The notes under the pieces were generated by a model. The model was not told where the DNA came from and did not search any database. It was given only the letters and a program-made list of their open reading frames with translations. Positions 33,434-41,394 of a stretch of DNA of 64,000 bases are shown piece after piece (positions within the stretch are counted from its first letter, which is position 1; each line of letters begins with the position of its first letter). This stretch comes from Bacillota bacterium (lineage in GTDB: Bacteria; Bacillota; Clostridia; Christensenellales; SZUA-584). Where the stretch lies: contig JAEWBO010000013.1 in assembly GCA_023391105.1 (NCBI GenBank), positions 1 to 64,000 on the forward strand, given 5' to 3'. The translations under genes were made by a program, and so were the position numbers.

Positions 33434-34440
33434 ATAAAGAGTTTTGCCTTGGCATCGATGTCGGTTCAGTCAGCACAAACATTGTACTGATCGATACAGA
33501 CGGCAAGGTGGTTGAGAAGCTGTACTTGCGAACGAATGGACGCCCGATTGAGGCCATATGTAAAGGCCTTTCCCTACTTAAAGGCAAACCGGATGAAAGT
33601 GCAGTTATCATTGGTGCGGGCACTACGGGCAGCGGCAGGCAGTTAGCTGGTGCGATGGTGGGCGCAGATGTCATGAAAAACGAAATCACAGCGCATGCTG
33701 TGGCCGCTTGTCATGTTGTTCCGGATGTGCGGACAATACTGGAAATCGGCGGTCAGGATTCAAAGATCATTCTTGTCAAAGATGGTGTTGTTTGTGATTT
33801 TGCTATGAATTCCGTCTGCGCTGCAGGAACAGGCTCATTTTTGGACAGGCAGGCCTCTCGCCTTGAAATTCCCATAGAAGAGTTTGGCGGTTATGCGCTG
33901 CGCTCCAAGTCCCCCGTGCGTATTGCGGGGCGTTGTGCCGTGTTTGCCGAGTCAGATATGATCAGCAAGCAACAAGCGGGTCACAGCGCTGAGGATATTA
34001 TTGCGGGACTATGTGAGGCTCTCGTTCGCAATTACTTAAACAATCTCGCAAAAGGCAAAGAGATCAGAGGTCCTATATTGTTTCAAGGAGGTGTGGCCGC
34101 CAATGTCGGAATCCTTTCGGCATTTGAAAAAGCACTTGGCAAAAAAGTCATTATTCCGCAGCAATACGATGTGATGGGTGCTTATGGCGCTGCTTTAATT
34201 GCCAAAGATGCAGTGCCTGATAAACAAACCTGTTTTAAGGGCTTTGAGAACTTGAACCGTGAATTCATCACTGAGAGCATCGCCTGCACTGACTGCGCCA
34301 ATATGTGTGAGGTCGCCAGAGTTATGGCGGATGGCGATTGTATTGCCCACTGGGGTGACCGGTGCGGCAAATGGGGCAATAGGATGAACTCATCCATGCA
34401 AAATAAAGAGGAAAAGAACAAAGAGTCGGAAGTATCGTAA
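33430..34440 (+). CDS. 2-hydroxyacyl-CoA dehydratase activase-like ATPase (BadF/HgdC family)
   Basis: A 336-residue ASKHA-fold ATPase. GIDVGSVSTNIVLID is the phosphate-1 motif, IGAGTTGSGRQLAG and EIGGQDSKIILVKDG follow. Cys in NSVCAAGTGSFLD and IAGRCAVFAESDM are the usual ligands of the [4Fe-4S] cluster shared by the HgdC dimer. A C-terminal Cys tail (CTDCANMC and GDRCGKWGN) is an additional metal-site candidate. ATP-driven electron transfer to a partner is the known role of the family. It starts with TTG after AAAGGAGAG. No HgdAB-like dehydratase pair is visible in the window. Confidence 0.88.
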   Translation: MNKEFCLGIDVGSVSTNIVLIDTDGKVVEKLYLRTNGRPIEAICKGLSLLKGKPDESAVIIGAGTTGSGRQLAGAMVGADVMKNEITAHAVAACHVVPDVRTILEIGGQDSKIILVKDGVVCDFAMNSVCAAGTGSFLDRQASRLEIPIEEFGGYALRSKSPVRIAGRCAVFAESDMISKQQAGHSAEDIIAGLCEALVRNYLNNLAKGKEIRGPILFQGGVAANVGILSAFEKALGKKVIIPQQYDVMGAYGAALIAKDAVPDKQTCFKGFENLNREFITESIACTDCANMCEVARVMADGDCIAHWGDRCGKWGNRMNSSMQNKEEKNKESEVS

Positions 34441-34465
34441 GCCAATTCTTTTCTTTTGTTAAAGA

Positions 34466-34493
34466 ACAAATATTCAAAGAAACTCATAGTATA
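34466..34493 (+). promoter_or_regulatory. sigma-K-like promoter of the Gly/Arg/Phe-rich gene
   Basis: AC (34466-34467), 17 bases, then CATAGTATA (34485-34493), fitting the mother-cell sigma-K pattern AC-N16/17-CATANNNTA. The start would fall near 34500, with AAAGGAG at 34526-34532 ahead of the gene. No sigma-A consensus stands out here. Confidence 0.5.
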
Positions 34494-34540
34494 CATCAGC
34501 AAACAATACATGTTTGTTCTCGATGAAAGGAGTTTTTTTC

Positions 34541-34975
34541 ATGCCAGATGGAATAAATACATCAAGTGATATGGAAATCGCGCAGCGCGGCGGACGTGGC
34601 GGTTTCCCGGGCGGTGGTCCGCGTGGCGGCTTCCCAGGCAGAGGATTCCCGCGCGGTGGTTTTCCCCGCAGGCGGTTTCCCCGGAGATTTCCGGTAAGAC
34701 GCTTTCCCAGATTCTTTTTCTTCCCAATTGGCTTCCCGACCGGACGGTGCTTTTTTATAGATCAATTTGGCCGGTGCTGTGACCAATTTGGCCGGTGCTG
34801 TGACCGATTTGGCAGGTGTGTCTTCGATAACAGATTCGCAGATAACCGTGTCGCGTTTGGTCCGCAGTCAGACGGCTGGTTCGGCATACCGGGAAGTTGG
34901 GATATGATGCCGGATTATGATGACATGGCGGATTATGACATGGACGATATGGACGATATGGACGACTTTAGCTAA
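34541..34975 (+). CDS. Gly/Arg/Phe-rich protein with DQFGRCC repeats and an acidic tail
   Basis: About 144 residues from the ATG at 34541, eight bases after GGAG. Residues about 15-65 are built from Gly, Arg, Phe and Pro (FPGRGFPRGGFP-like units). A Cys-repeat follows: three copies of D(Q/R)FGRC(C/V). The C-terminus is Asp/Met-rich (MDDMDDMDDF). No known domain is recognised. The composition recalls structural spore-coat or mineral-binding proteins, and a sigma-K-like promoter stands upstream; a coat role is inference. The basic and acidic halves would favour self-assembly. Confidence 0.75.
   Translation: MPDGINTSSDMEIAQRGGRGGFPGGGPRGGFPGRGFPRGGFPRRRFPRRFPVRRFPRFFFFPIGFPTGRCFFIDQFGRCCDQFGRCCDRFGRCVFDNRFADNRVAFGPQSDGWFGIPGSWDMMPDYDDMADYDMDDMDDMDDFS
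34760..34822 (+). repeat. three 21-base tandem repeats encoding DQFGRCC-type units
   Basis: Copies at 34760-34780, 34781-34801 and 34802-34822. The first two differ at one base; the third is more diverged. They keep the reading frame, so they expand the protein by seven residues each. Confidence 0.9.
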
Positions 34976-35020
34976 GATAGCAGAAATAATTCTCATGCAA
35001 TATGTCGTATATCGTTTAAA

Positions 35021-35050
35021 ATGGTCACTGGTAAGTATTCCAGTGACCAT
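35021..35050 (+). terminator. hairpin terminator after the Gly/Arg/Phe-rich gene
   Basis: An 11-base-pair stem ATGGTCACTGG/CCAGTGACCAT with an eight-base loop followed by TATTCTT. The T-run is poor but the stem is strong. Confidence 0.6.
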
Positions 35051-35088
35051 TATTCTTGACTCATAAAAGTGGAGCTTAAGGTGAGCGC

Positions 35089-35433
35089 TTAATAGGGTTT
35101 TATTGTTTGGTTGACGTCAAGCAATCCGTTTAAGTAGTCAATGCATTGTGTGACCATGTTGTGGTACCCCTGTGTGGCCTTCATATACGCCTTCACTTCG
35201 CTTGCTTCAAGAAAAGCCTTGTTTTCATGAAATAGGTTGTTCAAGTGAGAGTTGACCTGATCCTCCGGAAAGTCATGATGCATGATCCTCGCATGTTCTT
35301 TCTCGAAGTTCATCATAGCTCTGCCGAGCCTTGGGTTTTTCATGATAAGCCTGCGCTGCTTGACCACTTCATTAAATTCCAACGTCGCCTTGAGAGCGTT
35401 TGCAAGATCCTGCAGTTCTTTTTTGGGTAACAT
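35089..35433 (-). CDS. YlbF family regulator
   Basis: A 114-residue helical protein of the YlbF/YmcA family. ANALKATLEFNEVVKQRRLIMKNPRLGRAMMNFEKEHARI and ASEVKAYMKATQGYHNMVTQCIDYLNGLL segments carry the spaced helices. In Bacillus these proteins act on RNase Y activity and on Spo0A control of development; by homology it may do the same here, where rny and spore genes also occur. A GGGGG-containing site precedes the ATG. It is a single gene. Confidence 0.82.
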   Translation of the reverse strand: MLPKKELQDLANALKATLEFNEVVKQRRLIMKNPRLGRAMMNFEKEHARIMHHDFPEDQVNSHLNNLFHENKAFLEASEVKAYMKATQGYHNMVTQCIDYLNGLLDVNQTIKPY

Positions 35434-35594
35434 ATTATACCCCCTTTATGTTTATTTTATTAACTATTTTATTGATGCGATATTAAAACTGTGCAAATGC
35501 GCCATTTTACATGATCTGCAACCAAAAACTTAAGTTGACGTCTATGATAAGTCTTAAGTTCATATTTATGAATAGAACAAAAAGGAGCCCCTTT

Positions 35595-36719
35595 ATGTAC
35601 TCTACGCAGGTATCACGGAATAAAATGATTGTGCTTTATGTGTCGCTGGTTTTTTTTATAATTACCGGCTTATTGCTTTTGACACTATGCCGCGATGAAG
35701 CAAGCCCGGCTGTTAATGCTGATAGCGAGGACTGGCAAAGGATATTGAATGAGTTATTTGACTTACGTAATGACAGTATCTTAAAACAGGATAAAGAGAC
35801 ACTTGAAGATATTTTTCTCATAAATGAGAAAAATGGAAGGTGGGCATATGAATTTGAGGTGCAGAGAGCAAAATATCTAAGCGCATGGTCGGCCAAACAG
35901 GGCGTTGAGATAACAAGTATTCACAGCGAAATAAAAATAAAAAGCGTAAAACAAGTCGGGCGAGGCTATTCTTTTTATCTTATCTCATCAAATGAATACA
36001 AATATGCCTATGTGGATACGCCGAAAACTGAAAATATATTTCGTTTGGGAGCATATCATTCATTAGACCTGATTCCCAGTGAGGAGGTCGATAATAGCTG
36101 GATAATCAGCCGGGAATGGTATGATGATCCGCTGTTGGATTCAATCAATTTGGATAATGTGACCGAGGAGATGACTGATTATATCATGGCTCATCCTGCT
36201 ATTGACATATCAGGCATTAGTGATCAGCGCGTCACGGCGGTCGAATATGCTGATATGTACTGCGGGGCGGCATCAGGCGGTCAAAATAATTATGAGTATA
36301 ACAGCGAATATACCAATTACAACCCTTTGGGCGGAGACTGCGCTAATTTTGCGTCTCAGGTTTTACTCGCAGGCGGTTTTAAAAAGAATGGAACCTGGAA
36401 TTATGCAGGCGGCAAAGGAAGCCGCGCATGGGTCAATGCGCAAGGTCTCAAGGATTACCTGCTATACAGCGGACGGGCCTCATTGTTGGCGGCAGGCAGC
36501 TACAAGGAAATCTATCAGTATGCTTACAGTCTGCGTCCCGGCGACATTGTGGCATATGTAAAAAAAGGAAAGGTGGCTCATGTGTCTGTGGTCACAGGCG
36601 CTGACTCCAAGGGATATCCGCTCGTGAGCTGTCACAATCTAGACCGTTACCGCGTGCCATGGGATATCGGCTGGAGCGGTGATAATGTGAGGTATTTTCT
36701 CCTGAACGTCAGCTATTAA
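35595..36719 (+). CDS. membrane-anchored amidase-domain (Amidase_6) protein
   Basis: About 374 residues from the ATG at 35595, after AAAGGAGCCCC; the longer frame begins upstream without a binding site. One N-terminal membrane segment (MIVLYVSLVFFIITGLLLL) is followed by a variable domain, then the CHAP/NlpC-like Amidase_6 domain (about 240-374). The Cys in GGDCANFASQVLLAGG is the nucleophile; HVSVVTGAD with its His and SCHNLDRYRVPW are also conserved. It probably cuts cell-wall peptides outside the membrane. Its exact bond is unknown. Confidence 0.85.
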   Translation: MYSTQVSRNKMIVLYVSLVFFIITGLLLLTLCRDEASPAVNADSEDWQRILNELFDLRNDSILKQDKETLEDIFLINEKNGRWAYEFEVQRAKYLSAWSAKQGVEITSIHSEIKIKSVKQVGRGYSFYLISSNEYKYAYVDTPKTENIFRLGAYHSLDLIPSEEVDNSWIISREWYDDPLLDSINLDNVTEEMTDYIMAHPAIDISGISDQRVTAVEYADMYCGAASGGQNNYEYNSEYTNYNPLGGDCANFASQVLLAGGFKKNGTWNYAGGKGSRAWVNAQGLKDYLLYSGRASLLAAGSYKEIYQYAYSLRPGDIVAYVKKGKVAHVSVVTGADSKGYPLVSCHNLDRYRVPWDIGWSGDNVRYFLLNVSY

Positions 36720-36801
36720 AAATCATCTTTACTTGGCATTCGCATATTTAGAGCCAGAATTGAAAAACTAAACCATGATATTATCATACAAGGAGACAGG
36801 C

Positions 36802-37746
36802 ATGAGCGAACAGGACAAGCAGTCAAAAGCGTTATCGGCCCGCTGCGCTTATCAACTCGCAGACGTGGAGAAAACAGCCCCTCAATATATATCCATCAGT
36901 CCCAGATGGCTGACAAGATTCCTGGAATGGAAACCACTTGAGTCGGGCATATTCCGCCTTAATAAGGTGAGAAATGGTCAAGATCTGCTGGAGACACTGT
37001 GCACCCAGTCTAACGGAGAAGACATTCCGGAAGGCTATATTGATTATGAGCCAGAGCCCCGCGAATACATTCTTAGCTCCGTATCTTCTATTATAAAAAT
37101 CGAAACACGCGTATCAGATATATACAGTAAGCCATATGATCAGATCAAGGAACAACTGCGACTTGGCATGGAGAGCATCAAAGAGAAACAGGAAAGCCTC
37201 ATCATCAACAGCGATGATTATGGGCTGCTCAAAAACGTAGGCGATGCGCAAAGAATCAAAACGCGCAATGGTTCGCCCACGCCGGATGATCTCGACGATA
37301 TGATCGCCAAGGTATGGAAGCAGCCGTCTTTCTTTCTTGCGCACCCCGCTGCCATCGCCGCGTTTGGCCGCGAATGCACACGCCGTGGCGTGCCGCCGGT
37401 GGCCGTTAACCTTCATGGCTCCCAGTTCATTACATGGCGCGGTATTCCGCTTGTGCCTACGGACAAGCTTTTAATAGACGGACATAGAAAACCGCGCGAC
37501 TCAAAGGGGAAAACGAATATTTTTCTGATACGCAGCGGCGAAGCCAATCAGGGTGTTATTGGCTTGTACCAGACAGGGCTGCCCGGAGAACAGTCTCGCG
37601 GCCTTTCCGTGCGGTTTATGGGCATCAACAATCAGGGAATCGGTTATTACTTGCTGTCTATCTATTGCTCAACGGCCATTTTAACAGATGACGCGATTGC
37701 CGTTCTTGAGGACGTCGAAATCGGAAATTATTATGATTATCAATAA
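36802..37746 (+). CDS. Family 2A encapsulin nanocompartment shell protein
   Basis: A 314-residue protein from the ATG at 36802, after AAGGAGACAG. It matches the SrpI-like Family 2A encapsulin, a phage HK97-fold shell protein that builds a hollow protein cage. ISPRWLTRFLEWKPLESGIFRLNKV is the characteristic N-terminal block. The E-loop region (YILSSVSSIIKIETRVSDIYS) and the P-domain segment PSFFLAHPAAIAAFGRECTRRG then VNLHGSQFITWRGIPLVPTDKL follow. IGLYQTGLPGEQSRGLSVRFMG is the usual C-terminal signature. It lacks the cNMP-binding insert of Family 2B. Its 3' end overlaps the cargo gene by 14 bases. Confidence 0.92.
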   Translation: MSEQDKQSKALSARCAYQLADVEKTAPQYISISPRWLTRFLEWKPLESGIFRLNKVRNGQDLLETLCTQSNGEDIPEGYIDYEPEPREYILSSVSSIIKIETRVSDIYSKPYDQIKEQLRLGMESIKEKQESLIINSDDYGLLKNVGDAQRIKTRNGSPTPDDLDDMIAKVWKQPSFFLAHPAAIAAFGRECTRRGVPPVAVNLHGSQFITWRGIPLVPTDKLLIDGHRKPRDSKGKTNIFLIRSGEANQGVIGLYQTGLPGEQSRGLSVRFMGINNQGIGYYLLSIYCSTAILTDDAIAVLEDVEIGNYYDYQ

Positions 37747-39208
37747 TAATCTGTACGACATTGAAAGCGGTACGTTAAACCAGGATAAGCTCATAAAAGA
37801 ATCGGTCGCTTCGCTGGCAAAAATGTATTTCCCCGAATTTAATCCGTTGTATTCTCAAACATCCGAACCGTCAATCGAAGCGGCGGATTTATTTGCCGAA
37901 CGAATTCGCGTTGATTCCCTGCTTAAATTGGACAAAGATGATACAGCATTGGATAGTGACGAAGGCTTAGACGGTACGCGAAAAGACTTTCCTATTCTTT
38001 CTGAAAAAGTGAACGGACATCCGCTTGTGTGGTTCGATAACGCCGCGACCACGCAAAAGCCGCAATGCGTGATCGATCGAATCAAGGCGTTTTACGAGCA
38101 TGAAAACTCGAATGTGCACCGCGGCGCACATTCGCTTGCCAGAAGAACGACAGATGCTTATGAAGACGCACGCGCGAAAGCTGGCGCTTTTCTCAACGCG
38201 TCCACGACTCAAGAGATCGTTTTTGTTCGCGGCACCACGGAAGCCATCAACCTTGCGGCGCATTCGTATGGTCTCCCCCATCTTCATGATGGCGATGAGG
38301 TGCTAATCACACAGCTTGAACACCATGCAAACATCGTACCTTGGCAGATCGTCTGCGCCAAAACAGGCGCAAAGCTAAAGGCGTCGCCGGTTAACGAGTA
38401 CGGGCAGGTTGATATGGCAGCGTTTGAAAAGTTGCTCAGCAATAAGACAAAGCTGGTGGCCATCACGCATGTGTCCAATGCCATCGGTACGGTGACACCA
38501 GTCGCACAAATGATTCAAATTGCACACCAGTATGGCGCCAGAGTGTTTGTAGACGGCGCACAGGCGGTGGCGCATCAAGCTATAGATGTGCAGGTGCTCG
38601 ATTGTGACTTTTACGCCTTCTCAGGTCATAAGGTGTTCGGGCCAACCGGTATTGGGGTTCTGTATGCAAAATCAGAGTTGCTTGAAGACATGCCGCCCTA
38701 TCAGGGCGGCGGCAGTATGATCGAGGATGTCTCATTGGAGAGCACAAAATACAAAGCCCCTCCCCATCGTTTTGAAGCGGGAACGGGCAATATTGCGGGT
38801 GCAATCGGGCTTGGCGCGGCACTTGATTACGTCAGACACGTGGGGCTTAATCGTATTGAGCAATACGAAAAACGCTTGCTCTTACACGCTTGTGATTCTT
38901 TGAAAGGTGTCCCAGGTCTCAAAATAATAGGCAAGCCGCAAGCGGGAATTGTCTCGTTTTTGCTGAATGGCGTTTCCCCGGAAGAAGTCGGAAAGCATCT
39001 CGACCAGCAAGGCATCGCCGTCAGGGCCGGTCATCATTGCGCTCAGCCGATCTTGCGGTATCTTGGCTATGAAAGCACCTTGCGCGTATCACTTGCACTT
39101 TACAACACACGATCTGAAATTGACCGTCTTGTAAACGCACTTAAGAATATCGGCAGAGCCACATCATATTGGTCTTTCCCGCCTATTCCTCAAGTAATGC
39201 CTGATTGA
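37733..39208 (+). CDS. encapsulated cysteine desulfurase (Family 2A cargo, SufS type)
   Basis: About 491 residues from the ATG at 37733. The first about 84 residues are not part of SufS and are rich in charged residues; in Family 2A systems such an extension loads the enzyme into the shell. The enzyme domain (85-490) has NAATTQKPQCV, HRGAHSLA, LEHHANIVPWQ, FVDGAQAVAH, the PLP Lys300 in SGHKVFGPTGIG and the sulfur-carrying Cys436 in AGHHCAQP. It turns cysteine into alanine and a persulfide. The overlap with the shell gene indicates coupled translation. No other cargo genes lie beside it. Confidence 0.93.
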   Translation: MIINNNLYDIESGTLNQDKLIKESVASLAKMYFPEFNPLYSQTSEPSIEAADLFAERIRVDSLLKLDKDDTALDSDEGLDGTRKDFPILSEKVNGHPLVWFDNAATTQKPQCVIDRIKAFYEHENSNVHRGAHSLARRTTDAYEDARAKAGAFLNASTTQEIVFVRGTTEAINLAAHSYGLPHLHDGDEVLITQLEHHANIVPWQIVCAKTGAKLKASPVNEYGQVDMAAFEKLLSNKTKLVAITHVSNAIGTVTPVAQMIQIAHQYGARVFVDGAQAVAHQAIDVQVLDCDFYAFSGHKVFGPTGIGVLYAKSELLEDMPPYQGGGSMIEDVSLESTKYKAPPHRFEAGTGNIAGAIGLGAALDYVRHVGLNRIEQYEKRLLLHACDSLKGVPGLKIIGKPQAGIVSFLLNGVSPEEVGKHLDQQGIAVRAGHHCAQPILRYLGYESTLRVSLALYNTRSEIDRLVNALKNIGRATSYWSFPPIPQVMPD

Positions 39209-40241
39209 TAAGCTCCGCAACCAGATACTTGGCTTTAGACCATATCAGCGACTCAAAATCCGCATCATCATGCGGCGCGCTGCCGTTGCCTGTGGGCGTG
39301 AGTTCTATGCAAAAGCCGGGGCGCGAGAAGTCCTGCCGGAACCAGTTTTCGAACCCGGCGGCATATACTGCCGGATCTTCGGATACAGGCATGAGCTCAT
39401 AGCCTGTCACATCTGCCATTGTCTGCGCGATAGATGAGCCCGCCGCAATGCTGTCCTGCGTGCCGCTGTCCGCCCAGTAAATCACATCGCCCTTGGTGTG
39501 GAAAGAAGCGGTGAGCAAAAAGTCGTTATTCTTGCAGAGCGTCATTATGGCCTGAACCTCGGGTTCGGTGCCGGGCGCTGTGCCCTTATACATCTCTGAG
39601 CTTGGCATATCGGTATTGCTTTGCTTTTCGTCCCAGTGGCAGGGGTACTGGCGGTTTAAGTCCACGCCGTTTATGTTGGCCTTCCATTCCTCATAGCCAA
39701 TCTGCAGCATACGCATAGATTTGACCCTCTCTGGATCCTTCACAGCCTCAACGCCGTTTTGTACGAGATTCACGCCATCAGGATTGACCATCGGCACAAT
39801 ATAAACCGTCACCTCATTAAGCAGCGCTTTTATATCATACTCGCCGAAATCTTCTTTTGCGGCATAATGGCGTGCATATTCATCTGTCATCTCCATCAGA
39901 AACGTGGCGGTAATATATTCGCGTGCGTGGTGCGTTCCCGCAAGCATAATTTTCTGTTCACCCTTGCCAATCTTAATAAGCAAAAGCTCACGCCCTTCAA
40001 CGGATTGTCCGATTGTGTCGGTGGCAATTAAATCGGGATATGTGTCTGCCAGCATTTGAGCGTCGCTGAGCATTTGCTCATAACTGTAGGTTTGAGACGG
40101 GTTGACAACGTCTGCAAACTCATTGATTTCGTGTTGCGGAATATCTCCAATATCAACGATCTCAATATCTGGATTCGGTGCAGTGCATGCCGATATGCTT
40201 ATAACCGCAATGATGATTAATATCAAGAGTGTTTTTTTCAT
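39183..40241 (-). CDS. M14 family metallocarboxypeptidase lipoprotein
   Basis: A 352-residue secreted peptidase. Signal MKKTLLILIIIAVISISAC ends in the lipobox ISAC. The zinc site HxxE is in GTHHARE; MVNPDGVNLV, NINGVDLNRQYPCHW and TASFHTKGDVIYW (third ligand) are standard M14 blocks. The catalytic Glu is in FCIELTPTG. M14 enzymes of this type cleave C-terminal residues or gamma-D-Glu wall bonds; lipid anchoring points to cell-wall or peptide use. Its 3' end overlaps the convergent cysteine desulfurase by 26 bases. Confidence 0.88.
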   Translation of the reverse strand: MKKTLLILIIIAVISISACTAPNPDIEIVDIGDIPQHEINEFADVVNPSQTYSYEQMLSDAQMLADTYPDLIATDTIGQSVEGRELLLIKIGKGEQKIMLAGTHHAREYITATFLMEMTDEYARHYAAKEDFGEYDIKALLNEVTVYIVPMVNPDGVNLVQNGVEAVKDPERVKSMRMLQIGYEEWKANINGVDLNRQYPCHWDEKQSNTDMPSSEMYKGTAPGTEPEVQAIMTLCKNNDFLLTASFHTKGDVIYWADSGTQDSIAAGSSIAQTMADVTGYELMPVSEDPAVYAAGFENWFRQDFSRPGFCIELTPTGNGSAPHDDADFESLIWSKAKYLVAELINQALLEE

Positions 40242-40404
40242 GATATCCCTTTCTGTCTTTCCAAGCTGTTGTAATCAGTATAGCATTTATTATTTGCAAT
40301 ATAGCAAATAAACGTCATATTATATCGAAAGATTTAACCTTTTTTATCCCAAAAATAAAAAAGCCTCCAAATTCTTAGATAGGGACTTTGTACAATGGTA
40401 AAAC

Positions 40405-41082
40405 TTATGTTTTAAAGATGTAGCCGTAGCCCCAAACAGTCTCTAAATACTTGTGATATGGTTTTATATTTTCACGGAGCGTCTTGATATGTGTATCCAC
40501 TGTGCGATCGGTACCGAAGAAATCCTCTCCCCAGACCTCTCTTAATATCATATCCCGGGAAAAAGCGCGATTGTGGTTTTTGGCAAGAAAAACGAGCAGC
40601 TTGTATTCCTTGGGCGTTAATAGTATACCTTCCCCGTCCACATAGACAATATGTGACACGACATCAATGCACAAACCGTCGAAAATGAGCCGTCGCGGTG
40701 TATATTCCTCGTGATGGGCGCTGTGTCGCAGCAAAACGTGAATGCGGGCCATGAGCACCTTGCACGAATAGGGGCTGTTTAAAAAGTCATCTACGCCAAG
40801 CTCGAAGAAAAAAAGCTTTTGCTCTTCGCTTCCGTTCCTGGACAGTATGATGATTGGCGTTTGTGAGCTTTTCCGAATCTGCCGGCACACATGCCATGCG
40901 TCCAGCTCAGGAAGCTCCGCATTCATGACGATAATATGATAGTCATGACGCCTGAACATTTTTAGTGCGGCGATACCGTCGGCGGCTTCGTCAACGACAA
41001 AGTTCTCAAGTGCTGCGTGTGTTTTTACCGTTGCTCTCAAATCTGCTGCCGGATCGACGACCAATAAGCAAATCTCACGCAT
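40405..41082 (-). CDS. OmpR-type response regulator with a degenerate receiver
   Basis: A 225-residue protein. The receiver (1-115) keeps the fold, but the phosphoacceptor Asp is Asn54 (VMNAELP), the acidic pocket has Asp10-Pro11 instead of two acids, and the conserved Lys is Ser103 (LNSPYS). The winged helix (about 125-225) with LLTPKEYKLLVFLAKN, RDMILREVWGEDF and DTHIKTLREN is intact. It therefore probably does not take a phosphate and acts as an atypical regulator. No histidine kinase adjoins it. It is divergent from the hydrogenase operon, 312 bases away, which it could control. Confidence 0.9.
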   Translation of the reverse strand: MREICLLVVDPAADLRATVKTHAALENFVVDEAADGIAALKMFRRHDYHIIVMNAELPELDAWHVCRQIRKSSQTPIIILSRNGSEEQKLFFFELGVDDFLNSPYSCKVLMARIHVLLRHSAHHEEYTPRRLIFDGLCIDVVSHIVYVDGEGILLTPKEYKLLVFLAKNHNRAFSRDMILREVWGEDFFGTDRTVDTHIKTLRENIKPYHKYLETVWGYGYIFKT

Positions 41083-41394
41083 TTATCGGACCCTTTTTAA
41101 ATCTGAATCGCTCACGTAGCTTATGAAAATATCTCTAGATGTGTGAATGTAATAATTAATATTCTATATCAATCGTATGATAGAAGCAAGTGATGTCAGG
41201 TTTTTTATGGAAATGTGATGATTTTGTGAAGGATGCGAAGGTTTAGCCAATAATTCAATGCTTTAAAACGGACTTAAAAGATTATAATTGTGAAGTTTCA
41301 TCATTTTTTCATAACAATGCTTTGATATGATGCCACTATACCCTGAATACACTTTCACCATTCAGCCTAAATAAATGCGCTTGGAGGTAAAAAA
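41083..41394. other. 312-base divergent region upstream of the hydrogenase operon
   Basis: It lies between the pseudo-receiver gene and hydC. A TATAAT at 41283-41288 lacks a good -35 element, and TTGTGA with a weak -10 follows at about 41289. A TTTGGAGGTAA ribosome binding site precedes hydC. No perfect Rex operator (TTGTTAANNNNTTAACAA) is seen, though TTCATAACAA resembles a half. Other binding sites may be present. Confidence 0.5.

Noticed and set aside
41289..41318. Possible Rex operator before hydC (TTGTGAA...TTCATAACAA)
   Set aside because: The half-sites are too far apart to match TTGTTAANNNNTTAACAA; no standard Rex site was found by eye.
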